The notes under the pieces are model-generated. The model searched no databases and was not told the DNA's origin. It saw only the letters and a program-made list of their open reading frames with translations. A program made the position numbers and the translations under genes. This document shows, in pieces, positions 54,739 to 63,070 of a stretch of DNA of 64,000 nucleotides; position 1 is the stretch's first letter, and each line of letters begins with the position of its first letter. The stretch comes from Actinobacteria bacterium IMCC26207. Its GTDB lineage: Bacteria > Actinomycetota > Acidimicrobiia > Acidimicrobiales > Microtrichaceae. The stretch lies in NCBI GenBank assembly GCA_001025035.1, contig LCZK01000010.1, positions 186,001-250,000 of the forward strand, in the 5' to 3' direction.

Positions 54739-55592
54739 CTACACAAGGCATCACCGTTCCCAAGACGCTGATTGTGACTGGAGCTGGAAGCGGCCTGGGG
54801 GCAGCAATCGCTCAGGCAGCGGCTGTTGCGGGTTGGCGGGTTGGCGTGCTCGATCTTGATGGCAACGCGGCTCAGGATGTGGCGAAGCGAATCGGTCATG
54901 AGTCGGTCGCGCTTTTGGCTGACATTGCCCAAGAAACAAGTGTGCAAGAAGCGCTGGAGCAGTTTGCTCAGGCCACATCATCCGCAGCCCCTGATGCCCT
55001 TGTCTGTAACGCTGGGATTGTTCGCTTTGGTCCCTTGCTCAATGCCAGCCTTGAGGATTTTCGGGCAGTTGTTGACGTGAATCTGACTGGAACATTTATT
55101 ACTGCACGAGCAGTTGCGCGCCGCATGATTGCAGCCGAGCAACCTGGATCAATCGTTACGGTGACCTCTATGAATGGGGTTGCTCCGGGGCCAAACTCCG
55201 GTGCCTACGGTTCGACTAAAGCGGCTGTAGCGCTGCTCACTCAGCAGATGGCACTTGAATGGGGACCCTTCGGAATTCGTGCAAACGCGATTGCCCCGGG
55301 TCTCATCAACGCGGGCATGTCCGAGCCGATCTATGCAGATGATGAGATCCGTGCTCGTAGAGAGAGCAGTGTGCCTTTGCGGCGTTTGGGTGCTGCAGAG
55401 GAAGTAGCCGCTGCTGCACTCTTTTTGCTGTCTGATGCGGCGAGCTATATCTCGGGAACCGAACTGCTTGTTGATGGGGGAGTGACCATGAGTGTGATTG
55501 CTTCTCTGCCGCGACCGCAGTCCGTTGATTCAGTTGGTGACGTTCTCAACGAACAGCCGATTAGCCAAGTGGCTAAGGAGCATGATCGGTAA
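54735..55592 (+). CDS. Short-chain dehydrogenase/reductase (SDR)
   Basis: The 285-aa classical SDR has the NAD(P)-binding TGAGSGLGAAIA near residue 13, DLDG after beta-2 (the Asp suggests NAD(H) preference), the CNAGIV motif, catalytic Ser in SIVTVTSMNG, Y-G-S-T-K (YxxxK: AYGSTKAAV) and a C-terminal YISGTELLVDGG. It oxidises or reduces an alcohol/ketone in the pathway of the cluster. GTG 54735 overlaps the amidohydrolase stop. Confidence 0.92.
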   Translation: MTTQGITVPKTLIVTGAGSGLGAAIAQAAAVAGWRVGVLDLDGNAAQDVAKRIGHESVALLADIAQETSVQEALEQFAQATSSAAPDALVCNAGIVRFGPLLNASLEDFRAVVDVNLTGTFITARAVARRMIAAEQPGSIVTVTSMNGVAPGPNSGAYGSTKAAVALLTQQMALEWGPFGIRANAIAPGLINAGMSEPIYADDEIRARRESSVPLRRLGAAEEVAAAALFLLSDAASYISGTELLVDGGVTMSVIASLPRPQSVDSVGDVLNEQPISQVAKEHDR

Positions 55593-56326
55593 TGCGCAAC
55601 CTTTTGCTCTCCGGTGGTCCAGGTCATGACTTTGAGCAGACTTCGGCTGCGCTGGCCAAGATTCTGGCGAGTCCAGATACAGCTACCGAGATCGTCACCG
55701 ATCCCGCCCACTTCTTTGATCTGTTGCAACTTGGTACGAACGGGCAGATTGAGCCATGGGACTTGCTGACAGTGAACGCTCTGCGCTGGCAGATGGGTCA
55801 GGATCGCTACGCCGAACAGCGCACGGAATGGGAATACGTAATCCAGGAGAATGATCTTGAGTTGATAACGGGGTTTGTGAATTCAGGAGGAGGTCTTTTG
55901 GCTCTTCACACTGCAGTGATTTGTTTTGATGCGCACCCCCTCTGGCAGCAGTTGACGGGAGCGAGCTGGAACTTCTCTACCTCTTCTCACCCGCCAGTAG
56001 GGGAGTTCGAAGTCGCAGTCACGCAAGACGGGCTCAAGCATCCATTGACTGCTGCTGCGGAGAACTTCTCTATTGCCGACGAGCTCTATGGGTTCCTAGA
56101 TCAAGTTCCTGGCCTGGCCCCATTGCTGACTGCTCGCTATCTCGACAGAGACCAGCCGTTGTTATGGGCTCGGTCGCTCGGGAAGGGACGAGTGGTCACT
56201 GACCTGTTGGGCCACAGTGTGGATTCGATGAGTAATGCCACGCACCAAGGCATTCTTGTTCGCGCTGCACACTGGGCGGCTAGAGAATCTGAGCCGTTGC
56301 AAACTCATTCGGTCGGGAGTACCTGA
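55592..56326 (+). CDS. ThuA-like domain protein
   Basis: The 244-aa protein matches the ThuA (trehalose-utilization) glutamine-amidotransferase-like fold: N-terminal LLLSGGPGHDF, VNSGGGLLALHTAVICF in place of the amidotransferase nucleophile elbow, and a late GRVVTDLLGHSVDSM. ThuA-like proteins sit in carbohydrate catabolic operons, and some oxidise sugars; the activity here is unknown. ATG 55592 overlaps the SDR stop by one base and its own stop overlaps the P450 start. Confidence 0.85.
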   Translation: MRNLLLSGGPGHDFEQTSAALAKILASPDTATEIVTDPAHFFDLLQLGTNGQIEPWDLLTVNALRWQMGQDRYAEQRTEWEYVIQENDLELITGFVNSGGGLLALHTAVICFDAHPLWQQLTGASWNFSTSSHPPVGEFEVAVTQDGLKHPLTAAAENFSIADELYGFLDQVPGLAPLLTARYLDRDQPLLWARSLGKGRVVTDLLGHSVDSMSNATHQGILVRAAHWAARESEPLQTHSVGST

Positions 56327-57564
56327 TGTCGGATTCAGGCCCAGAAGAGCAGCCAGAAATAATTACTGTCTCTTCTTATGAGCAGGCCCGCGAAGTGTTC
56401 AGACAGAAGGACCTTCGCCAGGCTCTCTACGACGCGGGTGATGTGGTCATGGCCGACGTGTTGGTGAACCTGCACGGTGATGATCATCGGGCGCGGCGCA
56501 GGTTAGAGAACCGCCTGTTTAGAAAAGACACGCATCTTCGCTACGAACGAGAACTCTTCCCGCCGCTCCTTGAGGTGACCCTTGCCCCTGCCGTTCTGGC
56601 CGGTCGGGGCGAACTCGTTACGTTGAGTCATCAGATCATGATGAATCTTGCGGCCCTAACTGCGGGAGTTGATCGTCCCGCAGGAACGCCCGAAGAAACC
56701 CTTCGCCTATACGCCTACCTGATGACATTTATAGAGGGAGCGACGCTTGCGCATTACAGCGGAGATGTTCCTGCCAAAGAGGCCCAGGTGGCTCAGGCCC
56801 TAAAGGATTTCGACCAAGAGTTTTTGCAGCCATCAATTGCCCGGCGATCAGCACTACTCAACGAGCTTGAAGCCAATCGGATTACAGAGGGTGACCTTCC
56901 CCAGGATGTGCTGACCACTCTGCTGCGCAACCAAGATGATCTTGAATTGCCCGGCGACGTTCTGCTGCGAGAAGTGTGTTTCTTCTTGCTGGCTGGGGCT
57001 CATACCTCGGCCACTGCGTTCCTCAGAACGCTGGACCAAATCTTTGTGTACGCAGACTCACAACCCGAGTTAGCAGAGCGTGCCAAAACCGACCCCGTAT
57101 TTCTCCAGCGGTGCGTGCACGAAACCATCCGACTGAATCCATCGAGTCCCGTAGCCATGCGCTGGGCCGTTCAGGATCTTGTCCTGAGTGACGGCACCCA
57201 AGTAGCTGCTGGCGACAAAGTCATCATTGACTTGATGGCCGCAAACCGAGACCCGCAGGTATTCGGTGAAGCAGCAGAACAGTTCCAACCGGAGCGCAGT
57301 CTCGACCGGGGCGTCGCTCCGTGGGGGCTGAGCTTTGGACTGGGTATGCATGCATGTATTGGACAAGATCTTGCTGCCGGAGTGGACCCAGCCGGGCTAC
57401 CCCCAGAGGCAGAACACTTGTTGGGCCTTGTACCAGCGGCCGTGTCGGCCGTGCTCCTAGCTGGTGGCCGACCCGATCCTGAGGCAGCAGCCAGGCTTGA
57501 CCCGCTGAGTGCAAGAAATTATTGGAGCGAGTACCCCGTGCTGTTTGGTGATGGCGCGCCATGA
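56326..57564 (+). CDS. Cytochrome P450 monooxygenase
   Basis: The 412-aa soluble bacterial P450 has I-helix FFLLAGAHTSATA (A-G-x-x-T type, oxygen activation), K-helix ETIRLNPSS (ExxR), and the heme-binding loop FGLGMHACIGQ with the axial Cys near residue 344. It hydroxylates an unknown substrate and needs redox partners not seen in the cluster. The C-terminal 50 residues are Pro/Ala-rich. It starts at ATG 56326, overlapping the ThuA-like stop, and overlaps the following amidohydrolase gene. Confidence 0.94.
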   Translation: MSDSGPEEQPEIITVSSYEQAREVFRQKDLRQALYDAGDVVMADVLVNLHGDDHRARRRLENRLFRKDTHLRYERELFPPLLEVTLAPAVLAGRGELVTLSHQIMMNLAALTAGVDRPAGTPEETLRLYAYLMTFIEGATLAHYSGDVPAKEAQVAQALKDFDQEFLQPSIARRSALLNELEANRITEGDLPQDVLTTLLRNQDDLELPGDVLLREVCFFLLAGAHTSATAFLRTLDQIFVYADSQPELAERAKTDPVFLQRCVHETIRLNPSSPVAMRWAVQDLVLSDGTQVAAGDKVIIDLMAANRDPQVFGEAAEQFQPERSLDRGVAPWGLSFGLGMHACIGQDLAAGVDPAGLPPEAEHLLGLVPAAVSAVLLAGGRPDPEAAARLDPLSARNYWSEYPVLFGDGAP

Positions 57565-58553
57565 TCGATCTTCACGCTCACGTGGTCTTAGAGAACAGTT
57601 TGGGAGCCTGCGGAGCCCATGGCCCCGAATTGCATGAGGGAAACCCGGAGTGCGGAGACCTGCCGTACTTTCGAGTTGGTGACTATGTTCTGCACGGAGT
57701 GAAGTACCGAGGGTCTGCGTTTATGGACCTTGATCTTCGACTAGCCGCACTAGACGAACTTGGTATCGAACTGCAGGTCCTGTCGCCGAACCCGCTCACC
57801 TATTTCTCGGGGGTCGATACCCAATCGGCAACGCTGTTCGCTCAGACCCACAACGACGCTTTGGCTGCACTTGTTGCGCAGGCGCCCCACCGTTTGGCTG
57901 GTTTGGCGCAGTTGCCTACACAAGACCCTGCGTTGGCCGCTTCAGAGCTGCGTCGTGCAGTCAAGGAACTCGGCCTGCTCGGTGCCTATATTGGGACCGA
58001 CCTTGGTCGTCCGCTCGATGACCCAGAGTTCGATCAGCTGTATGCGGCCTGTGTGGAACTCAACGTTCCGCTCTTTTTCCATCCTGCCCCTGATGGCATT
58101 TCTGCTCCCCGACGAGATGAGCGCTTGGCCCGCTTTGATGGTGACCTGTGGTTGGGGTTTTGTTACGAAGAGACCCTTGCAGTCTCCACGCTGATTTTGG
58201 GTGGAGTACTGGACCGTCACAGCGAGCTAGATATCTGTATCTCGCATGGCGGCGGAGCAAGTTCGTGGTTGGCAGAGCGGCTCGAGCACGCTGCTCGCAG
58301 TAGGCCTTGGTCAACCAAAGAATTGAGCGAGCCGGGTGCCGTTGCAGATCGATTGCAGCGCTTGTGGTGGGACGGTCATGTTGGCGGGCCCAAGGCACTT
58401 GCATCCTTGCTCGCTGCATTTGGCTCAACACAAGTCGTGGCCGGAACAAACCTTGCTGGGTGGGACCAAACCGAGGACCCTGCTTTTGGCGACTCGGATT
58501 TAGCTCAGCGATTCGACCAGAACGCTCGCCGTCTTCTTCGCTTAGAGAACTAA
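57561..58553 (+). CDS. ACMSD-type amidohydrolase (COG2159) with altered metal site
   Basis: The 330-aa TIM-barrel amidohydrolase/decarboxylase has the N-terminal metal HxH in MIDLHAHVV, a middle His in PLFFHPAP, and a later His in ISHGGGASSW. Where the family usually has G-(S/T)-D with a metal-binding Asp, this one reads AGTNLAGWD, so the Asp is replaced by Asn unless the Asp four residues later substitutes. The family decarboxylates or hydrolyses ring-derived acids, which suits a catabolic operon with a Rieske oxygenase. It is the last gene of the six. Confidence 0.87.
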   Translation: MIDLHAHVVLENSLGACGAHGPELHEGNPECGDLPYFRVGDYVLHGVKYRGSAFMDLDLRLAALDELGIELQVLSPNPLTYFSGVDTQSATLFAQTHNDALAALVAQAPHRLAGLAQLPTQDPALAASELRRAVKELGLLGAYIGTDLGRPLDDPEFDQLYAACVELNVPLFFHPAPDGISAPRRDERLARFDGDLWLGFCYEETLAVSTLILGGVLDRHSELDICISHGGGASSWLAERLEHAARSRPWSTKELSEPGAVADRLQRLWWDGHVGGPKALASLLAAFGSTQVVAGTNLAGWDQTEDPAFGDSDLAQRFDQNARRLLRLEN

Positions 58554-58611
58554 CTAGAAACAGGTGAACGGTGCTCAAAACATGTTCTGCGATGTGGAAA
58601 AGAGAAGCTGC

Positions 58612-59460
58612 ATGAAGTCGTTGATCCGAGGTAGTGCCTGCTGCGCCACTGCATTATTTCTGCTCATCTCTGGCGCCTGCAGCAACGCTGAGACCAAGTC
58701 AGAGGGGTCAAGCACAACGACTGGCTCGGGTTCTGCTGCTTCTGCATCAAACGAGCCAACACCCGAGCAGATCGAATCCTTGGCTGGCCGGTATGCGCAT
58801 TATGACGTGGTTGCGTATCAGAGCACTGACATGAAGACCTTGATCATTAGCTATGGGTTTACCGATCTAGCAATGAAAGGTGGATCTTTGGTTGCTACCG
58901 AGTCCTTCTGTCATGCAGAACATCGCGGAGATCAACCGATAGTAACTACCATTTCTGACGCTGCCACGAGCGCAATCAAGCCAATCCCAACAAAGGTGGA
59001 TGTCAGTCTTCGGAACGGAAAGCTCCATATCGAGCGGCCACGAACGCCAACTGGAATTGGAATTAAGTTTGCAGATCCGGCCAACGATGCACTCCCAACT
59101 GATCCAAGCGACCCACGGACTGTTGACGACGATGGTGATGGCAACCCTGGAATTACCGTTCACGTCAAAGTGACCGATGAACTTCAGGGCGATATTTTCA
59201 TCGCACGCAGAGAAATCTTCGAGTATCAGGTAACTCAGCAAAAGAACCTGTCGCTGATTGGAACCGTTACCGATAACTCTGAGCAACTGATTATCGGTGC
59301 ATCGAACCCCATGTTCATTACTCGCTCAGAGTGGCTCCAAGTGCCCGACCTCAACAAGAGTCCGATCGTGTTGGTGCCAGTCGAGCCAGATTGGGATTGC
59401 GAGAAGCTGATGAATCAAAGCGCAGAGATCTTCCCGGCAGTGCCGGTTGTGGACTGGTAG
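58612..59460 (+). CDS. Exported lipoprotein, unknown
   Basis: The ~282-aa protein has signal peptide and lipobox SGAC (LLISGACSN, Cys near residue 23), then a Ser/Thr/Gly linker. The mature part (~240 residues) has no motif I can name; it is rich in polar beta segments and contains an Asp-rich DDDGDGNPG loop that could bind calcium. ATG 58612 follows AAGAGAAG; the frame also opens at 58564. It is 58 bp after the catabolic operon and may be a separate unit. Confidence 0.8.
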   Translation: MKSLIRGSACCATALFLLISGACSNAETKSEGSSTTTGSGSAASASNEPTPEQIESLAGRYAHYDVVAYQSTDMKTLIISYGFTDLAMKGGSLVATESFCHAEHRGDQPIVTTISDAATSAIKPIPTKVDVSLRNGKLHIERPRTPTGIGIKFADPANDALPTDPSDPRTVDDDGDGNPGITVHVKVTDELQGDIFIARREIFEYQVTQQKNLSLIGTVTDNSEQLIIGASNPMFITRSEWLQVPDLNKSPIVLVPVEPDWDCEKLMNQSAEIFPAVPVVDW

Positions 59461-59508
59461 GGCTAACTCGGTTCAGTCTGGTGGGGGTGCTGCGGCTAGC
59501 CTCGCTGC

Positions 59509-60384
59509 GTGCTCAAGCTCGTACTCCCCAAAGGTTCCTTAGAAAAAGCCACCATGGAATTGTTCGAGGCTGCTGACCTGTCAGTGAATCGCAGTTCCTC
59601 GGTGGCCTATAAAGCAACCATTGACGACCCTCGCATCGAAAGCGTCCGAATCCTGCGTCCCCAAGAGATTGCAGGCTACGTAGCCGATGGCCTGTTTGAC
59701 CTAGGTATCACTGGCCGCGACTGGATCGAAGAGACTGGTTCTGATGTGGTCAGCCTGGGTGAACTTCGCTATTCGAAGGCGACGAGTAAGCCAATCAAGG
59801 TCGTGCTCGCTGTTCCCGAGGATTCCCCCTACCAGAGTGCCGAGGACTTGCCAGTGGGTGTGCGAGTGTCCACTGAGTACATGGGAATCACACAGCGCTA
59901 CTTCGAGTCCAAGGGAGTGCAGGCCGATATCCGGCTCTCCTACGGCGCAACCGAGGCCAAAGTTCCAGACATTGTTGATTGCATCGTCGAGATCACCGAG
60001 ACAGGAAACGCGCTGCGAGCCGCCGGGTTGCGAATCATCGACGAGGTTCTGATTTCCTACACCGAACTAGTGGCCAACCGTGCTGCCTATGAGGACCCAG
60101 ACAAGCGCCATGCAATGGAGCAGGTCCTCACCCTGCTACTTGGTGTGATGGAAGCTCGTGGAAAAGTTCTGGTCAAGTTGAACTGTGCAAAGTCCCGCCT
60201 TGAAGAAGTCATTGCGGTTCTGCCTGCCATGAAGACCCCCACTGTGAACGAGCTCTACGGCGGCGCTGGGTATGCAGTCGAGACTGTGGTTCCAAAGAAT
60301 CAGATCAACTTGCTCATTCCGGCGCTCAAAGATGCCGGGGCCACAGATTTGATCGAGCTCTCACTCAGTAAAATCGTCCACTGA
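59509..60384 (+). CDS. hisG: ATP phosphoribosyltransferase, long form (HisG)
   Basis: This 291-aa protein catalyses the first step of histidine biosynthesis (ATP + PRPP). It has the family N-terminus LVLPKGSLEKATMELF, GLFDLGITGRDWIEE, the PRPP-binding segment DCIVEITETGNALRAAGL, and a C-terminal ACT-like regulatory domain (PTVNELYGGAGYAVETVV) that binds histidine in long-form enzymes. It starts at GTG 59509. It stands without other his genes here. Its last codons lie in a 17-bp tandem repeat. Confidence 0.95.
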   Translation: MLKLVLPKGSLEKATMELFEAADLSVNRSSSVAYKATIDDPRIESVRILRPQEIAGYVADGLFDLGITGRDWIEETGSDVVSLGELRYSKATSKPIKVVLAVPEDSPYQSAEDLPVGVRVSTEYMGITQRYFESKGVQADIRLSYGATEAKVPDIVDCIVEITETGNALRAAGLRIIDEVLISYTELVANRAAYEDPDKRHAMEQVLTLLLGVMEARGKVLVKLNCAKSRLEEVIAVLPAMKTPTVNELYGGAGYAVETVVPKNQINLLIPALKDAGATDLIELSLSKIVH

Positions 60385-60411
60385 GTAAAATCGTTCACTG
60401 AGTTTATGGTT
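60362..60411 (+). repeat. 17-bp tandem repeat at the hisG stop
   Basis: Three head-to-tail units (CACTCAGTAAAATCGTC, CACTGAGTAAAATCGTT, CACTGAGTTTATGGTT) cross the hisG stop codon at 60382-60384. It is probably a small replication-slippage duplication of the gene end. Confidence 0.8.
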
Positions 60412-60446
60412 CACGAGTTTCGCTGAAGCAGTAAGGGAGAACACCG

Positions 60447-60659
60447 ATGGCAACTCGAGCGACTCAGTCAGGCACAGTGCAGAGCTTTGATGAGTTCGTT
60501 GGCCTTGGAACAGTTGTTGACGCTCATGGCACTGCGTTCAACTTTCATTGCACTGCAATCGCAGACGGCTCTCGCAACATTGCAGTTGGAACCGCTGTCA
60601 CCTTTGTACTCAAGCAGGGGACACTCGGCAGGGTAGAAGCCGTGCAGATTACGTCCTAG
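60447..60659 (+). CDS. Cold-shock-domain-like small protein
   Basis: The 70-aa protein resembles a divergent cold-shock (OB-fold) domain: SGTVQSFDEFVGLGTVVD, F-N-F-H-C-T-A-I in place of the usual RNP-2 'FFH' and a final strand VTFVLKQG. It is expected to bind single-stranded nucleic acid in the cytoplasm. ATG 60447 follows AAGGGAGAA. It overlaps the convergent DUF1844-like gene by 4 bp. Confidence 0.75.
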   Translation: MATRATQSGTVQSFDEFVGLGTVVDAHGTAFNFHCTAIADGSRNIAVGTAVTFVLKQGTLGRVEAVQITS

Positions 60660-61123
60660 TTAGCTGAGGAGTCAGGTGAGGCATGCTCCGTGCCCTGCTT
60701 CACCTGAACAAACACCATCTGCAATTGACCAAGTGCTTCGGTCAACATTGGACGGTGCTCTCCGAGTCGATCACCGAGTCCATCCAACACAGACCTGAAC
60801 GCCTCGATGACTGTTGCAGCCTCGGCAAATGCCGGTGGCTCGCCCTCTAGGTAGATCGTGGCCAAGTCAAAGAACCGCATCAAATAGTTGGCCAGCATCT
60901 CTGCTGCCGGAGTAGCTGCGACCTCTCGGCGTACTCGCATCATCTCATTGAGCTCGCTTTGAAGCTGGTTTCTTTCTTCCTCAGTTAAGGAATCCAGATC
61001 CACGCCAATTGCTGCAGCTGCGGCCCGAAGTGGGTCACCACTGAGTCCTTCTTCCACCTCTGCGGCCGGGCTAGCAGCTCGCTGAACTGGTCGTTCGCCG
61101 TCGGGTGTCCAGAGCGAGCTCAT
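60656..61123 (-). CDS. DUF1844-like protein next to infC
   Basis: The ~155-aa helical protein has a core (AEMLANYLMRFFDLATIYL, then LTEALGQLQMVFV) resembling DUF1844 proteins, which in several actinobacteria lie immediately upstream of infC. Position and helical pattern are the only support. ATG 61123 follows GGAG with 7 nt spacing; the frame extends to 61186 without a better site. It is divergent from the infC leader. Confidence 0.7.
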   Translation of the reverse strand: MSSLWTPDGERPVQRAASPAAEVEEGLSGDPLRAAAAAIGVDLDSLTEEERNQLQSELNEMMRVRREVAATPAAEMLANYLMRFFDLATIYLEGEPPAFAEAATVIEAFRSVLDGLGDRLGEHRPMLTEALGQLQMVFVQVKQGTEHASPDSSAN

Positions 61124-61470
61124 GGTGATTCTCCAAAGTCTTGGTTGCCGGTTATGCGTATGGGGATTTCTAAGATCCAAACTCAATGCTGTTCGGAGCT
61201 AAGCAGGCTGTTACAGTACTAGCTACAACTGAGCAAGAGGGCTCCCGCCCCTCCTGGCCACAGCACGAAATCCCACTTGTGGGAGTCCGTCAGGTGCGAT
61301 CAGGATCTGATATGCCCACAATAGCCGTGCCAAACAGCACTGCGATTGCCGGTCATTGGCGGGTGCTCGCGCACTCGCCCCTTTCGTTTTTGGGCCGCCG
61401 TTCTTGAGCAGTCGTGCTAAATCCAATGCGATCCCTGCAGAAAGGACGTGATGTTGAGGAGTAACCAGTC
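61124..61470 (+). promoter_or_regulatory. infC 5' leader region
   Basis: The 347 bp between the divergent DUF1844-like gene and infC have no supported gene. They hold a hairpin TCCCAC-TTG-TGGGAG-like stem (about 61269-61284), an intrinsic terminator at 61358-61391 and the Shine-Dalgarno GAGGAG at 61456-61461. A promoter-like stretch (TTACAGTACTAGCTAC, near 61211) may lie at the upstream end. A leader of this kind suggests control of the infC-rpmI-rplT operon by attenuation. Confidence 0.55.
61358..61391 (+). terminator. Intrinsic terminator/attenuator in infC leader
   Basis: Nine-bp stem GGCGGGTGC/GCACTCGCC (one G-U pair) with a TCGC loop, followed by CCTTTCGTTTTT. On the + strand there is no upstream gene it could serve except infC's own leader, so it is best read as an attenuator. 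Confidence 0.7.
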
Positions 61471-62352
61471 ATAGCTGCTTCACCTGGAGACGAAACTCGG
61501 ACCAATGACAGGATCCGAGCCCGCGAGGTTCGATTAATCGATCCCGACGGACAGCAACTCGGAATCAAATCTTTGCCCGAGGCACTGTCTATCGCTCGAT
61601 CGATGGATCTTGATCTTGTGGAAGTGGCCCCAGAGGCCAGACCTCCTGTTTGCCGAATCATGAACTTCACCAAGTTCAAGTACGAGGCACAGCAACGAGC
61701 AAAAGAGTCGCGTAAGAAGGCCACAAACATCATCGTCAAGGAGATGAAGTATCGCCCCAAGATTGGGAGCGGAGACTTCGAAACCAAGACGAGGAAAGTT
61801 GCTCAGTTCTTAACTGAGGGCCACAAAGTCAAAGTAACGATCATGTTTCGAGGCCGAGAGATGCAGCACCCAGAACTTGGGCGACGCATCCTTGACCGAG
61901 TAGCAGCAGAAGTAGTCAATGTCGGCAAGGTCGAGATCATGGCCAAGCAAGACGGACGCAATATGACCATGGTCCTTGGGCCAGACAAAAAAGCCCAAGA
62001 CATGGTGAAAGCGCAGGAAAAGAAGGCAAGTGAGGCTGCAGCAGCAGCGGAACATGCTGAAGAACGTATGGACGCCATCATGGCGGATGCCACACCAGAG
62101 GCACCCGAACTAGTGGGAATCAGCGCCGATGGGCACACAGCCCAAGAAGCGCAAGAAGTCGAAACCGTAGAAGCCGCAGAAGAAGTCGAAATCGCAGAAG
62201 CAGTTGAGGAAGTCCTCGAAGCCGAAGCAGAGATCGAACTAGAAGCAGAGATTGAGGCTGTAGCCGAGATCGAAGTAGTAGCTGAAATACAAGAAGTTAT
62301 TGAAGAAGCAGAAAACGAAGCAGAGCCGGCCGTTGTCGGTGAAGCCAACTGA
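61471..62352 (+). CDS. infC: Translation initiation factor IF-3, apparent AUA start
   Basis: IF-3 (293 aa if started at 61471) keeps 30S subunits free and checks start codons. The family N-terminus NDRIRAREVRLIDPDG and GIKSLPEAL is present only upstream of the first canonical start (TTG 61573), and a stop lies at 61462. The only sensible initiator is ATA at 61471, 9 nt after GAGGAG. E. coli infC uses AUU, and IF-3 represses its own mRNA through that codon; the same logic is inferred here. The core ends near residue 172. A ~120-residue tail follows, the last ~80 of which is Glu/Ala/Val-rich and very acidic, unlike the usual ~180-aa protein. rpmI follows after 24 bp. Confidence 0.9.
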   Translation: MAASPGDETRTNDRIRAREVRLIDPDGQQLGIKSLPEALSIARSMDLDLVEVAPEARPPVCRIMNFTKFKYEAQQRAKESRKKATNIIVKEMKYRPKIGSGDFETKTRKVAQFLTEGHKVKVTIMFRGREMQHPELGRRILDRVAAEVVNVGKVEIMAKQDGRNMTMVLGPDKKAQDMVKAQEKKASEAAAAAEHAEERMDAIMADATPEAPELVGISADGHTAQEAQEVETVEAAEEVEIAEAVEEVLEAEAEIELEAEIEAVAEIEVVAEIQEVIEEAENEAEPAVVGEAN

Positions 62353-62376
62353 TCCGCATCAGACAGAGGAAAAACA

Positions 62377-62571
62377 ATGCCAAAGATGAAGACACATTCC
62401 GGAGCCAAGAAGCGTTACAAGGTCACCGGCACAGGAAAGATCACCCGCCGCAAGGCCGGACTGAATCACATCCTTGAAAAGAAGTCCCCAAAGCGCAAGC
62501 GTCGCCTTGCTGGCTCTAGCGAGTTGTCCCCTGGTGATGCCCGTCGTGCTCGCCGGTTGCTCGGTCTTTAA
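62377..62571 (+). CDS. rpmI: 50S ribosomal protein L35
   Basis: The 64-aa L35 has [20 protein letters not shown] and a basic [14 protein letters not shown] segment; it is of normal length. It is in the conserved infC-rpmI-rplT order. ATG 62377 follows AGAGGA. Confidence 0.97.
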   Translation: MPKMKTHSGAKKRYKVTGTGKITRRKAGLNHILEKKSPKRKRRLAGSSELSPGDARRARRLLGL

Positions 62572-62665
62572 GGCAACAGGGTCTGTAAGCCAACAGGGTT
62601 TGTAGACCAACCGGATCGCTGATCCGGAGCTGATTTTTCGTCACATCTAGTAGAAGGAGCGCCCA

Positions 62666-63070
62666 GTGGCACGTGTCAAGGGTGGAGTTCACGCAAAGAA
62701 GAAACGTCGCGCCGTACTCGGCAAGGCAAAGGGTTATTACGGAAACCGGAGCCGCAGCTTCCGGTCCGCAAACGAAGCCGTCATGCACGCAGGGCAGTAC
62801 GCCTTCCGTGACCGTCGCGCACGCAAGGGCGAGATGCGTCGGCTCTGGATTCAGCGCATCAACGCAGCATGCCGAATTCATGGCATGAGCTATAGCCGCT
62901 TCATCAACGGGCTGAACTTGGCCGAGGTTGAAGTTGACCGCAAGGTGCTTGCAGACCTCGCCGTTCGTGACGATGACGCTTTTGCGGCGCTCGTCAAGGT
63001 GGCGCAGGACGCTCTTGCCGCCGCCCCGCAGTCCGCTGACGATAGTGAGCCTGCAGGAGCCGAGAGCTGA
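62666..63070 (+). CDS. rplT: 50S ribosomal protein L20
   Basis: The 134-aa L20 has [40 protein letters not shown] and SYSRFINGL. It begins at GTG 62666 after AGAAGGAG. The C-terminal ~15 residues ([15 protein letters not shown]) are an extra acidic tail, and its DNA includes the Shine-Dalgarno of the next gene. Confidence 0.97.
   Translation: MARVKGGVHAKKKRRAVLGKAKGYYGNRSRSFRSANEAVMHAGQYAFRDRRARKGEMRRLWIQRINAACRIHGMSYSRFINGLNLAEVEVDRKVLADLAVRDDDAFAALVKVAQDALAAAPQSADDSEPAGAES

Noticed and set aside
61186..61407. 73-codon leader frame upstream of infC
   Set aside because: It runs through the attenuator hairpin and ends in Pro/Ser/Arg-rich sequence without a Shine-Dalgarno of note; there is no sign of a regulatory codon run.
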